The notes: generated from the letters alone by a model not told the origin. Positions 11,971-25,702 are shown, counted from the first letter of the stretch. The stretch: DNA of 64,000 nt from Nautilus pompilius (GCA_018389105.1 JACATO010002730.1:3020501-3084500), one strand, 5' to 3'. Numbers and translations: made by a program.

Positions 11971-14900
11971 GTTTCTCTGGAGATAAAAAAAAAATAATTG
12001 CTGATAGTCAGTGACTCGAATGATCAGTTATCTACAACAATTACTCCACGCGCTATATTTTCATTTCTTGGTCTTCCTTTGCACAACCATCATTCTATAA
12101 ACATTTAACGCAGGAAAGGTTTCGTTATTGTTAATAGGAGTCCAATGGCATGCGCCGATGTATTCTAAAGTCTGGTATATTTGGACATGTCTGACATTCA
12201 GGTTACATGTATAGTATCGTCTGAAACCATTTTCTGCTTCAAATTTTGGGCACAGCGGTCGTTAATAGAATGGCTGGCAGAAGGATTCACCTGGTCTTTA
12301 TTTACGGTTTTGCTACTTTCTGATGATGAATGAAATTCTGCGATTAATAATCCTGCCTTTTCGACAACAAATTTCATCAAGATTTCTGTTTAAAGACGAA
12401 AATAACAACAACAACCAGGTTTACGGTTTTCAATACGTTCCTTAGATTAAACAAGATTGTTTACCTACTGAGAATCTTTGGGTAAACATGAATCCTTTTT
12501 TACAAACAAGATCTGCGAAGGGTCTTCACCTAAGAGTGACTAGCAATATCATGAAATGTATTTAAACATTCAATTAATGTATGCTCAGTCAGTTAAAATG
12601 AATCTTTCCTGCCGCTATGTTACTGCAGCAATACTTGCTTGCCGGCACTTTCCATCCAATATGTTCCCAATAAAGAAACGGAACAACGAAGCATTTATTT
12701 TCATGAAGTTAGAAATTGATAATTACATCGTAAATATAGCATTTAAATGTGTATACATTGTATGAATGTTTCAAACTTTATTAATTTAATTACTCTTTAT
12801 GTCAAGCACTGAACGGATAAAGTATTATTTTGATTTATAAAATTAACGCTTTGTCTTTTGTAAATTTATAAATATAAAGCACTGCTTTTTGAAATGAAAA
12901 AAAAAACGACAGCGAAGTAGAATGAATAAAGTTGGCAAGAGGATGTGCAAAACCTGCACACAAGGGATATATTTACATGAATATCCAAGCAAATGTGATC
13001 AAGAAATACGATTCTACCCGTATGAGCAATCAAAATCAAATCATTGCCAAGCAAGGTTGCATATTCGTTAAAATAAAATACTATGAAGAAAAATACCATT
13101 CCACCAGATATCACTATGAGCAGGAGAATAGAAGTAATAGAAGGAGTGAAGCAGCAGGAAAAAGTGACAGATGAATGAACGATGACAAGTATTGACAACC
13201 ACTTTAAACAAGCTCCCAAAGGCACTGACGTGTTAGACTTTTTTAAACAGTATAATTGAATGAATTTATTCTGATCTACACTCTATGAATGGCGATTAAT
13301 TAATTGTAGTTTGTTGATAAAGTGCTAAAAATAATATTTTTGATTAAAGTATTACAGCATCATACTTAACGGAGTGAGTTTTACGTCGTTAAAAATTTCG
13401 GAATTCAGTCTTTGCTAAGGTTCTCGAGTTAAAATGAACTTTATGTTTTAGGTGAAGGTATTTTTGTACTTAACATTTCAATACACTTTCAAGACATTTT
13501 TATTTTAGTTTAGTTTTTTGGTTAACTTTTCAATGTTTCTTCAGTTATAGTCAATTGAAAATTAATTTTTGCGGCTATAAGACAATGTTTCTGATACATA
13601 TATTCATTAAATCAGATTTTAAAATCCATACGTTTCCTTTTTGAAAACATTTCTCTTATTGTAACTTTGCACTGTCCAATTGAAAAAAAAAAACACATTA
13701 TAAAAGACACTAAACAGCCAGTTTATAAAATCCGAGAACCGAAATGAATTAAGAAATCCAGTAATCCACAATGTAAGCAAATTACATGAACTTAATACTA
13801 TCGCATAAAATATCAACAACAGGAAGTAAACAACTTAACATTTCTATCGAATAATAATTCGTCTTTGCCAAAACACAAATCAATAAACTGAATTAAATAT
13901 TTTCATTGCATTCTTAATGTAGCTCAGTTTTTTACTGAAACATATTACTGTTTCGCTCAAAATGTGAAAATCACGACAAGCAAATCGAAATAAAAATGAA
14001 TTCGCAGTTTAAGTTGTTTCGCATATATAATATTTATTTACGATATAATTTAAATATTAACTACAATTTATATAGCTTGGAATATTGAAATTTCGTTTAT
14101 TCGTTTTTGTTTCGAGCATGAAATCTGCATGACCAGTTAATTGTTCAAATTTTAGAGTCAAAGTTTTTTAACCGACAAACTGTCAGTCTTAATTGGAAAT
14201 CTTAGACAACAAAATAAACTGTTTAGCCTTCTAACTGAAGAAGATATCGCTATCAAGCTGCGTTTAAAATAATTTTTATTTCTGTCAATAAAAGCTCTGA
14301 AGAAAATCTGTAATAAAATACAATTTTTTTAAAAGATGACAGACTTATTGGTATGATACCAACTTTATATTTCAGTAAAAAGTGGTTGTTCAGTAAAAGC
14401 TATTTTATTGAAAACAATAACATAACTCTTTTTTTAAAAATATTATGATAGACAGATTTCCTACAGTTTTTAAAGATTCTTCTCAATTAAAAAAAATCTC
14501 AGAGGTCGGATAATGAGAGTCTTGCAGTCTACCTGTCTGTTTCATTTGCTTCTGAGATTTGAAAACATTACTGCGCTGCTAAAATAACGGAATTAATACA
14601 AACAAACGATTCAAACGCAATTATTTTGTCAAAAAAATTATTTATTTGAATTAAAACTAATTTTCTTTTGCATTTTTACTACAAAACGATCGTTTTATGC
14701 GCATTTTTTCCAAATTTAACAAGACCTAATAAAGTATGTTTTATCATTTTTAAGTTAAAAATGTAATTAGAAACTTTAGTATGAAAAGAGACTTTGTTAG
14801 TTGCGTATCTTACCTATAATCTATATGAAAGCCGCCAATATAATTCGCATGTAAAGAAATGTGAATTTGTTGAGAAGAGGAAAAAAGTTGTGGAAATTTG

Positions 14901-15340
14901 ACAGCAGCTATGTAAAAAACCTCAGTGATGCCCTCATATATATATAACCACAAAGATGACAATCCCTTTAAGTTATTTTTCTTATATCCATAATATCAGC
15001 CGAAGGATAGGTCTGAACAATTTTGATAATTTCAAATTAAAAATTATTGATATATACAGCCACATGCTGTCACTATGTCCCACTCATTAATTTAAAAAGT
15101 TTTATGCATTTCATATATTTTATAGATGATTGCTTAAAACCAGATAAAATTGTTTTGGTTCTATGAAAAATCTATTATCAAATACGACAGAGGAAATTTA
15201 CAGATAAAATTAAAATTAAAGAAAAAATTATGAATTAGACTACGAAGTGTTAGATCTTGTTAATATTTTGATGAGTAACCTGTTATAATGAATGTTTTAT
15301 ACCTATCTCGCATTATTTTAAATAATTAAATGTATGTTAT
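11971..15340. other. AT-rich DNA with unidentified frames only
   Basis: A 60-codon minus-strand frame at 12198-12380 sits in a slightly G+C-richer patch and is not identified. Overlapping frames on both strands at 12866-13225 are hydrophobic or Lys/Asn-rich readings of AT-rich DNA and are treated as chance. Nothing else seen. Confidence 0.5.
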
Positions 15341-15342
15341 GA

Positions 15343-16170
15343 TAAAATATTTTCCAGTGCCTCCTAAAATGACTTTTGCCTTCTACATTATTGCCTACAT
15401 TTTCTCAAATGGATTTACATCGGGAGAATTCTCACGCCAGTCTTCAAACCAATAAATTGTTTTTCTCTTGAACCGATAATGAACATTCTTTACTGTATGG
15501 ACAGGGATGCTTCATCTTGTAAAAAAACACAAGACGTATCATTAGGCTGGAGTTTGTTAGCAGATTATATAAAATCTGCTTTTAAAAGATTTAAATATTA
15601 ATTTGTATTCACTGATATTTTCCTTTATACACCTAAATAACTTTACCTTTAGCACAAAACCAGGGAGAGATTTAATTTGGATACTTTATGGATGCTTCTG
15701 ATTTAGTGAAATATATTATGATTTAAGTCTGTCACCTGATTGACTTCTAAATCCCAAAGCATCGCGATTACCAAAAAGAGATTAAATGAAATTTTATATG
15801 AGAATATAATCTTGCTCTGAAATGTCTTTTGCCTTTACATTTCAGAAAGTCCTGGATTTCTTAGCTGGGATGTGTGACTTCAAGATTTTCAGCATATATT
15901 TTCTATCAGTTCTTTCCAGTATTTTCTTAGCAACATTTTTTTTCAAATCTTCACATAATGTACTATTGGAGACAGACCTGTCCTTTTCTTGAAGCCTTGC
16001 TAAAACCAGTTCTTCTCTCGGTAGCTTTTTGTTGATCTTCCTATTCTTCTTAGAAAAAAGTGCCCGGTTCTCTTAATCGTTCAAATAATCCTGTCAAGAA
16101 TTCTTACCGAAAGACTAAATTTTTCAATAATTGCTAAGCGTATAAAATGCCCATTTCGAAATATGTTGCC
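15343..16170 (-). pseudogene. Decayed Tc1-family transposase
   Basis: Reading the minus strand from about 16150 downward gives, across several frames, the order expected of a Tc1 transposase. First comes a paired-type helix-turn-helix (AIIEKFSLSVRILDRII, then TIKRTGHFF). Next is the linker and second HTH (KLPREELVLARLQEKD, SNSTLCEDLK, then KKSRTF). Then follow an FW-containing stretch and a degraded SDES-like site, FLQDEAS around 15521-15505 (the QDxA catalytic motif) and NSPDVNPFEKM around 15436-15383 (the PDxNPxE motif that ends the DDE catalytic triad). About 36 codons separate the second acidic residue from the final E, close to the D34E spacing of Tc1 elements. Frameshifts and stops (after DRII and after EKM, for example) show it is dead. 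It is shorter than a full transposase of about 340 codons, so internal deletions are likely. Terminal repeats were not found. Confidence 0.8.
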
Positions 16171-19100
16171 ATCTCCTGTCTATACCAATCGCTTACACAT
16201 CTTCCACATATATTTACACAATCCAAAATTAATCCCTTCCTGAAAAATATTACTTCAACATTAATGCAAGATATTGATGCATTGCATATAAGGCTATTTT
16301 TTTTCATAGAATATTTATGAAGAAATTTATATAAATCTCAAGAAAGTTATAAACTGAAGAGATATTTTTCACAGTTTCTAGAACATAGCAGACAGATAAG
16401 AAATCATTCAAAATAAATCCAGAATATTTTTGGTGCTAAATTTATATTGTAGTTAATAACTATTAATTTTCAAAATAAAATTTTTAGTGTATTTGATATT
16501 ATTTTTACACAAAATGTTTATAATATTAATAATGAAAAAGTTTTCATTGTTTAACATTTATTGTGCATTCAATTTGAAAAATGAAAGCAAAAATTCCAAA
16601 AGTTACTGAGTAGACCAAATTCATAGAGAAGGGCCAATCAAGACTGTATTCGAAGAAAAATGACGTAGGTTCGTGATAACTTCAATGTTTTTGTTTAGTG
16701 TAGATTAAACAAGAATAAAATTCGCATTCAAGTTGTATTATGCATGGTGCCAATTCGTGGCTACTCTGAATAATTTCTAAGACCAAGTCTGTGCAAGTTA
16801 TCACAACAGTCATTTTCAACTGTCAAAAGGAATCTTCAACGTATTCCTTTTTCAAAGCTACCTCTGTATTAGCGGCTACGTGTGATTCTAAAAAAAGAGG
16901 AACTTTTCAACAAGTTCTCAATTCGCTACGTAAAATGCCAGATTTACGTGTCTTCAGAAATACTATAAATTAAAACAGATGGGTAGAGAAGGTGGATTTA
17001 TTAATCTCTGAAAAGCTCTACGCAAAACAGATCTGTTCATTTTGGGGCTTTAAAAGTAATGAAAGTGCAAAGGGTGATAGGAAAGGAGGGTTAAAAGTGT
17101 GAAAGTCACAACTTTAGTGATGATGCTACATAAGTCAGAACGAAGGAGAGATTCTATAAAAGATTTTTTTTTAAATGTGCCACTCTCGCACGCTGCGCTT
17201 GGACCAAAATTTAATTTCCAGTAGCAGTGAAATTCATGCCCTGACTTCGATGTGAGGTGAAATCAAAGAAAAGATCCACACTTTTCTAACAGTCTCAGAC
17301 TTTAAACCATCTGTAATGACACACTGGAAGATTACTCAGCTGGAATTGAAAGTTTGCATGTACAACCAAGTTTCAAGAGGCCACAGATGTGCAGTTCATA
17401 TAATTGATATACAGAAAGAATCATATAGCTATAATGATGTAAATAAGTCAATTTCAATTCCTCTTCTTGACTAGACTGACAATTCAATACCTTTAGGTAC
17501 ATTGAAAAAGATTTTTTTTGTTTCTCGTTCTTTAATGAATAACATAAAGAAGAAAAAAACAACTCTCTCTATGAGTCTTTGCTTGATATTAACTATCAGT
17601 CTTACTTTAAATCATGTAAATTTCGTGTAAGAATTGTCCCTTGTTTCTTTAAGGCTCTGGGTAAAGAAAAAGTGTACTGGTAAAATTCTGTCCACTGGAA
17701 AACAAATTTTATTTTCATATCCAATATTATCAAATAAACATTCGTTTTTAATTTGTGCGTATAAAAATATTACAGCTGAATAGAAATTATTTTCCTTCAT
17801 TTTTCTTCTTAACGTGTGCAGATCTTTCTACATTTTTGGAATCACCATATCTTTTCATGTTTATTTTATTTTGAGAAAATGTTCTTAATCACTGATCTGT
17901 TACTACTAGTTATCGTTGCGAATTGTGGTGGTTAATTTTTGTTATTTTCTGATAATATAAGTTTTGCCGGTGAAGACATCTGTTCTATTATACGACTCTG
18001 GCATTCGTTGCCTAATAACTACTTTACAAACACTGGAGAATTAATTTCTGTATGTTTTGTATGTGTGCAGTATTTATTTTACTTGATTCATCCAAAAGAC
18101 ATTTCCAGTGATAGCTTAAATTACAAATTTTCTGCTTCAATGCGACATTCTAAATCGTCTCAGTGATGTTTACTGAGGGCGAAATTCAAATATTACGTTG
18201 GATAGTTCATGCTTCTTAAAACCTTTAATTGAATTTTAGTTTCTAAGTAGATTATAGAGATCTCTGACGAATGATTTAACATGTTGTCTTTTTGAAACTC
18301 TATTTCTCTCGGCCAATAAGAGTTAGTCGTGATGATATGACAGATAAAAATTCGAAAGTGATCTCATACTTTTTCCATTCGAATGTTTACAGTAGAATTT
18401 CTTGCCAAATATCCGAAATACCACACTTTTCCATCATGCTTCACAGTACACTCCGAACCCACTTACTGTTGAAATGGATATTCCTTTTTCCATATAATTG
18501 TTTCTCATCTCATTATCTTTGTGAGTTCTGTTCATTTTAGCATTTATATCTTCTTTATGTAATGATATTTTGGTATATGCATTACCAGGAATTTTGACAC
18601 GCCTTAAATTATGCTTAAAACTACTAAGGGAATCTGGATTATCTAGAAGAGCTAAAGGACTGCTTTAATCGAAAGTGTTGCTTAATTTCCGTTGCTAAAA
18701 CTTATCTACTATACTGAAAAGTAATTTTCGCGCTTTATCTCCCCTCTCTGTTGTAGAATTTGTTAATTTGTATATAACGATAGAGAATGCAATAGAAATC
18801 TTTTCTTGGAGATATAAAGACCTTTGCTTAATAGGTGTTCAGCCATTTAAAATTCTCTTAAATTACAGATTCTGTATTTGGTCACTTGTAAAATCTGCTC
18901 TCTCTTGACCATGCTCTAGTTTCCGGAAATGATTCGGCGTCGCATACAGCTGCTTTGTACAGAACATAGGTAAGGTCAATATGTTATTGGCGATCTTAAG
19001 TAAATAAAGCTCTGACGTATTCTCATTCTATCTTTTTGATAAACTACGACTCTGGAGGTAAAACAATTTTTTTCGATGACTGTACTCTGAAAAACATTTA

Positions 19101-22100
19101 ATATAAGGATTGTTTGACACAAGTCTTGTTCTTCAAGTTAAATATTACTATCACTAAGGATAATCTTGTACTAATTATTGATTTATTTTGCATGATGCCA
19201 TTTATTGTAACATGTACTGATCAGATAAAAATAGGAAAATTATAATTAATCTGGAGAGACAATGTATGACAATACATCTCCAAATACTCTTGCCGCAACG
19301 ATTTTATTAATGGTTTTGGAGGAAGAAATAATTTAATTCCTTTTTAAATATACATTTTAGAAATTAATTTTTTTATTGTCAGCTGTCAGAAAGGAAGCAA
19401 CTTCTTTTCACTTGTTCTATTAAATGGTGAAAAAGATGGATCTTAAGGAAGTTTTTAAAATAATTAAGTGTAGGGTGCACATACAGTCAATAATTTTCTG
19501 ACCACATTCAGTTTGAAATATTAGGAGTTATGGCTGAGCTATAAATTACCTTAAGTATCGCAGTGATTACTACTAATAACAACTAACGATTTCACTGTAA
19601 ATGAAAGAATAAATTAACAGTAATACTTAGTATGAACAAATTTAAGAAATCGATTTTTATGGGGATTACATAAGCGAATAATGGCTTTATGCATTATGGA
19701 TTAATTTGTTAATCAGTTTTATGATTCCGTTTCAGTTCGTTTAAAAACGTTTTTTTTTCTCTCTTTCTAACTACTTTTTAAAGTTTTATTATTGCTGAGC
19801 ATTTCAACTATATCAGTCTGGCCATGTTATAAGCACAAGAATACGCTTAGTTTCATGTTATCCAGGAAATACAAACGAATCTAAATTACTTTTTAATGTT
19901 TATCTTGATATTAGCAATACAACATAATAGTCAACAACAATAATTAAGACATTACAAAAAAATGCATTTAGTGTTTTTTTCATAAAGTTGCATTTCACTA
20001 AATGAAAGTAAATTGAAACCAAAGTAAAATGACTGAAGGCATAACGAATCAACATCAATCGGAAACATTGAACAGCCAAAGAAAGAGTAAAAGTATGGCC
20101 TCCTTGGAAATGTGCAAATGCTGAGTAATGTTCCCCGCATATAAACAAGTTAAAACAATATCAAAGTTTTGGATGTATCATTTTTGCGAATTTTACAAAA
20201 AAATAATCATTTTATTAATTTTTCATTTGCAAGATATTCATTTTTATTATTAAAGTAGAATTCTGAAAAATGATGGGATTATTAAATGTCTTTCACCAGA
20301 AATAAATAGTAAAAAAACAAACAAACAGAATTTGAAAACAATACCGCAAACCGAGCATCAGAGACTAAAGGAAAAAAAAATATTAATAACACATGAGAAA
20401 AATTTAAAAAAATATAATTACTGGCTAGCCATGATAAATATTACAAAGATCATATCACATTTTCTGTCAAAATAGAGATTTTTAAATTTTATGATTTTTA
20501 TTAATTTAACAATTTGACAGTAAATTTTAAAATAATTCAAATGAACATTTAACTACGTTTAAAGATCTCATTCAAACATCTCGATATATTGCTTAAAAAA
20601 TGAAAAAAAAATAAATGCAAAATAATGTTTTTTTTTCTTCCAGCAATAAATCATCGTAAATGTACCTCTTATACCGTAAGGCTCTATTTTGTGTACATTA
20701 GCCACGCGGTTTTAGAGATAAATATATTTAAATTTGACCGAAATCAGTAAACATAACGTTGATATAATTTAATAATATTATTCAAGAGCAATGCACAATA
20801 ACTATCAATGAATTTCATAAATCATAGATACAAATTTATATCTTCCTTGCAACTAATACAATTTATTTTCACTTAGAGTTTGTATTACTTCTTAATTACA
20901 GAGTTAAACTGGACAATTTTATTTCAAATAAAAAATCAGTCACATGATCAATCTTTAACCTGGCATACCAAAAGCAAAAGCGGCTGTCAATGAGACCAGT
21001 GCAAACTTGAATTAAGTTACCTGATGGATGCGTCCAAGAAAACGTTTTTATTTTATTTTAGTTCAGCTGCCACATTAATTTTTTTTAATTAACGCTGTTT
21101 ATTACGTATTACTGTTTTATTAGATAAATTAACTGTAGTGTATAACTGTGTTCCTGATTTATATTTCGTATTTTAATCAAAATAAATAAGATTTCCACTG
21201 TTACCCTATTGAGCATCGAAACACTTTCTTAAATTAAAACTACTAGTATTCAACTTGCCAATTAAGTTATCGCAAGTAATGATTTGAATAGAATATAAAT
21301 GATTGAAAAATGAAAGGAAAGATGAATTGATAAACCAAAATATTATATATTTTTTTAAAATGAAATTAAAATAATCTTTATTGAATCAAAGATCTTTATA
21401 GTTTTAATTTCAGTTATTTCCTACACACAAGTTTGTTGATGCATTGGGGAAAAAGAGAAAAATAAGTTTTTTTCTAAATTAATTACATTATGGGACTTTT
21501 TCTATGTCAAATATTATTCTCGGATCAGAATTAACCATCTTTGGTGAGCACTTCTGTGAAGTACTTTAGGTCTTTTAATAAAATAGCAATAGTAAATTTA
21601 AAATCGCAACATTTCTTACATTGAAAAAAAATATCATGGAATATATCTAGCTATAAAATTTGAAGCATTGTCTAGTTGGGCCATATAGTTAGTTTTCGAA
21701 ATAACTTTCAGATAAGGATTCTTTAAAGAGTGGCGTTTCCAATTACCAGTATTTTTTTTTAAAATTTCTTTATGTATTATATTATCATAAAGGATAAATT
21801 AAATAATTGTTACATATTTAATTTTCGATGATTCAAGTAATTTTTTATTGATTCTTGCATGTGTGTATACAATAAATAATTGCAGAACTAATATTTTTAC
21901 TTAAAATGTAAAAAAAGTATTTTACACGTATTAATAAAACATTCATATTCTTAAACGCTACAAATGCAAATTATCTCTATTATTTACAGTGGACTGCGGT
22001 AATAATTTAACTATCTGTTGTGCCATTACAGTTTGTTATTTGTTAAGAAAACGAAGAATAAAGACAAGCAATAAAGTGTAATAATTTATATCATTATTTG

Positions 22101-23820
22101 GTTGTGCCATTTTTTCAAAACTTGTATTCCGTTAGCATTAAATCATCCAAATCTATATCACGACATTTTCCAAGTTCCCATACATTCGTGCGAGAGTTCA
22201 CTTTAATTTGATTACATTTACAGGAGGAAGACGGGATAGTCTTAAATGACAGATCATATCAAATGCTTCCACATATGTCAATCAAATTTATATCAAAACT
22301 TTGGTGTAAACAGGAAAGAATAGAATTCCTTGTCTCCTTTTCCAGACTGACAGAAAAGCAATTCTCTTCACCTACGCATGAATTTCAGTTTTCTTGTAAT
22401 GGCAGATGTTTTTAAAACGCTAAAGAACATGCAGCGCTAAGATGGTCTTTCAATGAGCACAGGTTCTTCATTTATCATGCCAATTTTCGGCTGAGACTGT
22501 GATACTCTTTTCTATTCCAAACTTTTCCGTGGTCTAAAAAATTTTCAGTATTTGATAAATCCTTTCTAATCCAAAAATGACATTCAGAGATTAAATTCTA
22601 AAACATAGATACATGGAGGAAGAGTGTACAACGATAATACTAAAGGGTGTTGTCAGTCATATCCTTTAGCCAGGCCATTTAAAGCATTTATTTTCTTATT
22701 TTCTTTAGACTGAAGAGATTTTTGACGTCCTGCAAATCTTTCGTATCGAATGATAAATGGAGGTTGAAACGTCTTTTGGCATATCGTTATTGCATGAGCG
22801 GCGCACACTCGCTTCGGTGAAATTTAACAGGTCGTAGATCCACAATGAATGTCTGACCAAAAACTTAGAAATAATTATACATGTGGAGATCATAATTTAA
22901 TTCATCTTGTCGCTTTCGATATTAGGTTATCACACTTATTCTGGTTTTAACAAATTTGTCAAAAATAATCTCAAAATTTTAATGTGATTTACAAACTGCT
23001 TTAGTTGTTTTACATATTTTATAATCATAGACGTCATTATAAAATAAAAGTAACATATTTTGCAAAGTTAAATTTTATTTTAATTTAAAAGCGTATTTAT
23101 AGTGTTTATTGAGACTAACCTGCAAATTTATCATATCTTCATTAACTTCTTGGCCATATAATTTATTATCCACAGCAAATTTTGTTATGGTCTTTCACAG
23201 TCAAGTATTTATATAATTTATACATATCAATAAGACAAAAGAGTAAAAGAAAAGTCAAGTCGGATTTAACTATTAATATTTATAATTTCGTTTTCTACAT
23301 ATTTCAATTAAATGTTTATATAAAGGTATACTAAATCTAAATGATAGTTTTTATATTATTTTCATATATACTACTTTGATAGCCCAAAGAAACTTAAGTT
23401 GATTTGTGAAACATAAATAATCAAGAAAAAAACTATAATACTGCATTATTTTAAAATATACTTAGCTTCTTTGATAAAGTTTCAAAATCTCTATAACCGT
23501 CACTGATTTTAGATAAATTAGCATTTGAACTAAACAAAAATTAATCTTAATGTCATCTTCAGGGAACGTCATGAAGAACCAAATATCATCATTATTTTTT
23601 TATTTATGTTATATTTAATAATGAGAAAGATCAAATTTTATTTAGATTTCACGTAAATAGAATGCAAAAAATGTCATCTCAAACTTGATGGCATTAGATT
23701 ACCTTTGATTCAAAGGCGAATCTCTGGATTCGTTTTGTTTATTTATTGCAAGAGAACAACCACCCCTTTTCTTTTTCTAATATATATTTTCATGTGTTTG
23801 CTTTACTCTTTCATGGCCAA
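16171..23820. other. AT-rich intergenic or intronic DNA
   Basis: About 7.6 kb with no gene I can support. Small open frames, for example 17332-17562, 17939-18166, 18292-18540, 19900-20148 and 22705-22893, have chance-like composition, no motifs and no paired splice signals. Patches around 22200-22900 are slightly richer in G+C but show no recognised domain in any frame. Confidence 0.55.
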
Positions 23821-23821
23821 A

Positions 23822-23945
23822 CCGTGGCATGTTAAGGCCCATGGTTTTTGGTGTAAATACTTCAGAATATTCGTAGGGTTTTAACCCGCCGCACCTTGGT
23901 TTAAGCCCATCCATTCCAGTGCAGCGCCGAGTACCCCTGCTAGTT
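23822..23945 (-). repeat. tRNA-derived SINE-like fragment
   Basis: On the minus strand, 23941 down to 23876 resembles a tRNA: an A-box-like GGGGTACTCGGCGC, an anticodon-arm half (CACTGGA), then CCAAGGTGCGGCGGGTT running into a B-box-like GGGTTAAAACCC. This order and spacing match the 3' two-thirds of many tRNAs, with the canonical GGTTCGA core changed to GGTTAAA. Downstream is a G+C-richer body with an inverted CCGTGGCATG/CATGCCACGG-type symmetry. This is the architecture of a tRNA-derived SINE or tRNA pseudogene. No flanking direct repeats or poly(A) tail were identified. Confidence 0.45.
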
Positions 23946-24380
23946 ATTAAATATGAGATGAGAGAAAATTTTGTATGTTACTAGGTTACTAGTCTATTAT
24001 GGAAATGAACCCTGTTATCAAGATTAATGTTGCCAAAGAATATTCTAAACTTTAAAAGACCCAATCATAATTCCATTCTCTCTCTCTCTTTCTGAAATAC
24101 GTATTATCTTTTAGACTTGGTTTCAATAATAACATCTAAATACCATACTTATTAATTGTATTGCATTCAAGTACAATCTTTAATTTTATCTAGTCGTAGT
24201 GTGCTCAAATAAAAATACAACTTACAATTTATTCTAATTTTACACGCTATTGTTATCACCATTTAGATTTATTTAGAATATAGAATTAAAATAAAAGATT
24301 GTTTCATTTTGTTTAATTTAAATAGTGAAAGTAATGTGAACTACACAGGAATAAAAGTGAAAGTTTCATTCGTGTTTCAT

Positions 24381-24406
24381 AATAATAATAATTAATAATA
24401 ATAATA

Positions 24407-24463
<57 letters not shown>
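24381..24463. repeat. (AAT)n microsatellite
   Basis: A run of AAT trinucleotides with a few interruptions (ATT, AAAT) near its start and a pure stretch after about 24411. Confidence 0.97.
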
Positions 24464-24908
24464 TACCAATGTAAAAATATTTATTTGCGACATCATTACT
24501 GTCTAATATATTTTCTTTAAGCTAGTCTCCAGAAAACATTTAGAGCATGTAGGATTTTAAATAGTTTAATAAATAATATGTTTTACAACAAAATTTTGAA
24601 GAATCACTCACAATTGTTATTTTAATTATATAAAAAACGAAATTAATCTTTACTAAGTATTGGAATAAATTATAGTAGGACATTTTTTGCCGGAAATTTA
24701 CTGTATAAAAGACTGATTTAAACGCTGAATTAAACTATAAAATAAAATATGTTTTTCCACATTGCAGTAAAAAAAATAGCAGTTCTGGCTTTGTAATAAA
24801 GGAGATTTATTTATATCAGATTCAGTATTTGTATTGTCAATTTATATTTATATTATTTCATAAATGAATTTCATAATGCACAAATAAATGTTCACATTAA
24901 TATATATA

Positions 24909-24934
24909 CGAGGTCCGTCGAAAAAGTATCCGAC
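24909..24934 (+). repeat. Mariner copy 1 left terminal inverted repeat
   Basis: About 26 bp matching the right end in inverted orientation with a few mismatches. It directly follows the TA at 24907-24908. Confidence 0.95.
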
Positions 24935-25081
24935 TTAAATTTTTTCCCGTGGGAAGTAATGACGTTAGGGAGGAAAAATAGTGCATAGTGAAGCCTCATG
25001 CGTTCGTGCACATGCGTGGTTTTTGGCTGGCTTGCAGGATGCGTCAGTCGCTGTTAGGCAGCCAGCGTGTGAGGTGCTGTA

Positions 25082-25702
25082 CAGTAGACCCCCGCGTAAT
25101 CGCGGTTCGGCATTCGCGGCCCCGGTTATTCGCGGAATTTTCCTTAGAACCCAACTAATAATTGTTCGTGGAAACCCCCGCATATTGGCGGAATCACAAA
25201 TATCTTCCACGATTTTTTAATGGCTTTTTTCGTGGCAATATATATTTTTTCACGCTTTTTAAAGCTAAATTATTAATAACAATAAAATTACTAATTTTGT
25301 AATATAAATACTAACGTAAATTCAGCAAAATATCAATATAAAATAAATGCTATTGGCTGGAGGATTGAAAGTAGCCAATCCGAGAGTGATATTCATTTCT
25401 CCTTGCTACTGATTGGCTGCTGCCCACGAGGCGCTGTCTCAGGCAGATGCAGCCTAGCAGCCCCGCATCTTCCCAGTTTACCGCGTGTAGCTATCTCGAG
25501 TGTTTCGCTGAGTGTTTCTCTGTGTTGTGTTTTTTATTAAATTATTATTATATATTTACTTATATTTTTATTATATGATACGTTATATTTTGACGTTTAT
25601 AGCATTTATAGGCATTTTATGGACCACGTCCAATATTCGAGGTTTTTCACTCTTCGCGGGTGCTCTAGGAACGTAACCCCCGCGAATACCGGTGGACAAC
25701 TG
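25082..25702. mobile_element. Nested pogo/Tigger-type non-autonomous element
   Basis: 621 bp inserted in the 5' untranslated part of mariner copy 1, flanked by TA (25080-25081 and 25703-25704). Its ends are imperfect inverted repeats: CAGTAGACCCCCGCG on the left and, read from the other strand, CAGTTGTCCACCGGT on the right, both followed by an ATTCGCGG or TCGCGG motif. CAGT termini, C/G-rich subterminal repeats and a TA duplication are characteristic of the pogo/Tigger group of Tc1/mariner elements. There is no transposase frame inside, so it must have relied on an autonomous relative. Mariner copy 2 has the uninterrupted sequence at the same point (near 36748-36750), which fixes the insertion boundaries. 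Confidence 0.87.
25352..25418. promoter_or_regulatory. Cluster of three CCAAT motifs within the nested element
   Basis: ATTGGCT at 25352-25358, AGCCAAT at 25373-25379 and ATTGGCT at 25412-25418 lie within 67 bp, in a stretch richer in G+C than the rest. CCAAT clusters bind NF-Y in animals. This may be a leftover promoter of the autonomous parent element. Activity is inferred only. Confidence 0.35.

Noticed and set aside
12866..13225. 119-codon minus-strand frame overlapping an 80-codon plus-strand frame
   Set aside because: Both are products of AT-rich composition. One is Phe/Ile/Val-rich, the other Lys/Asn/Tyr-rich, with no motif. In a window this size and composition, about one such frame is expected by chance.
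24965..25220. Overlapping open frames on both strands at the left end of mariner copy 1
   Set aside because: They span the mariner untranslated region and the nested element's terminal repeat, so they are chance readings across a transposon junction.
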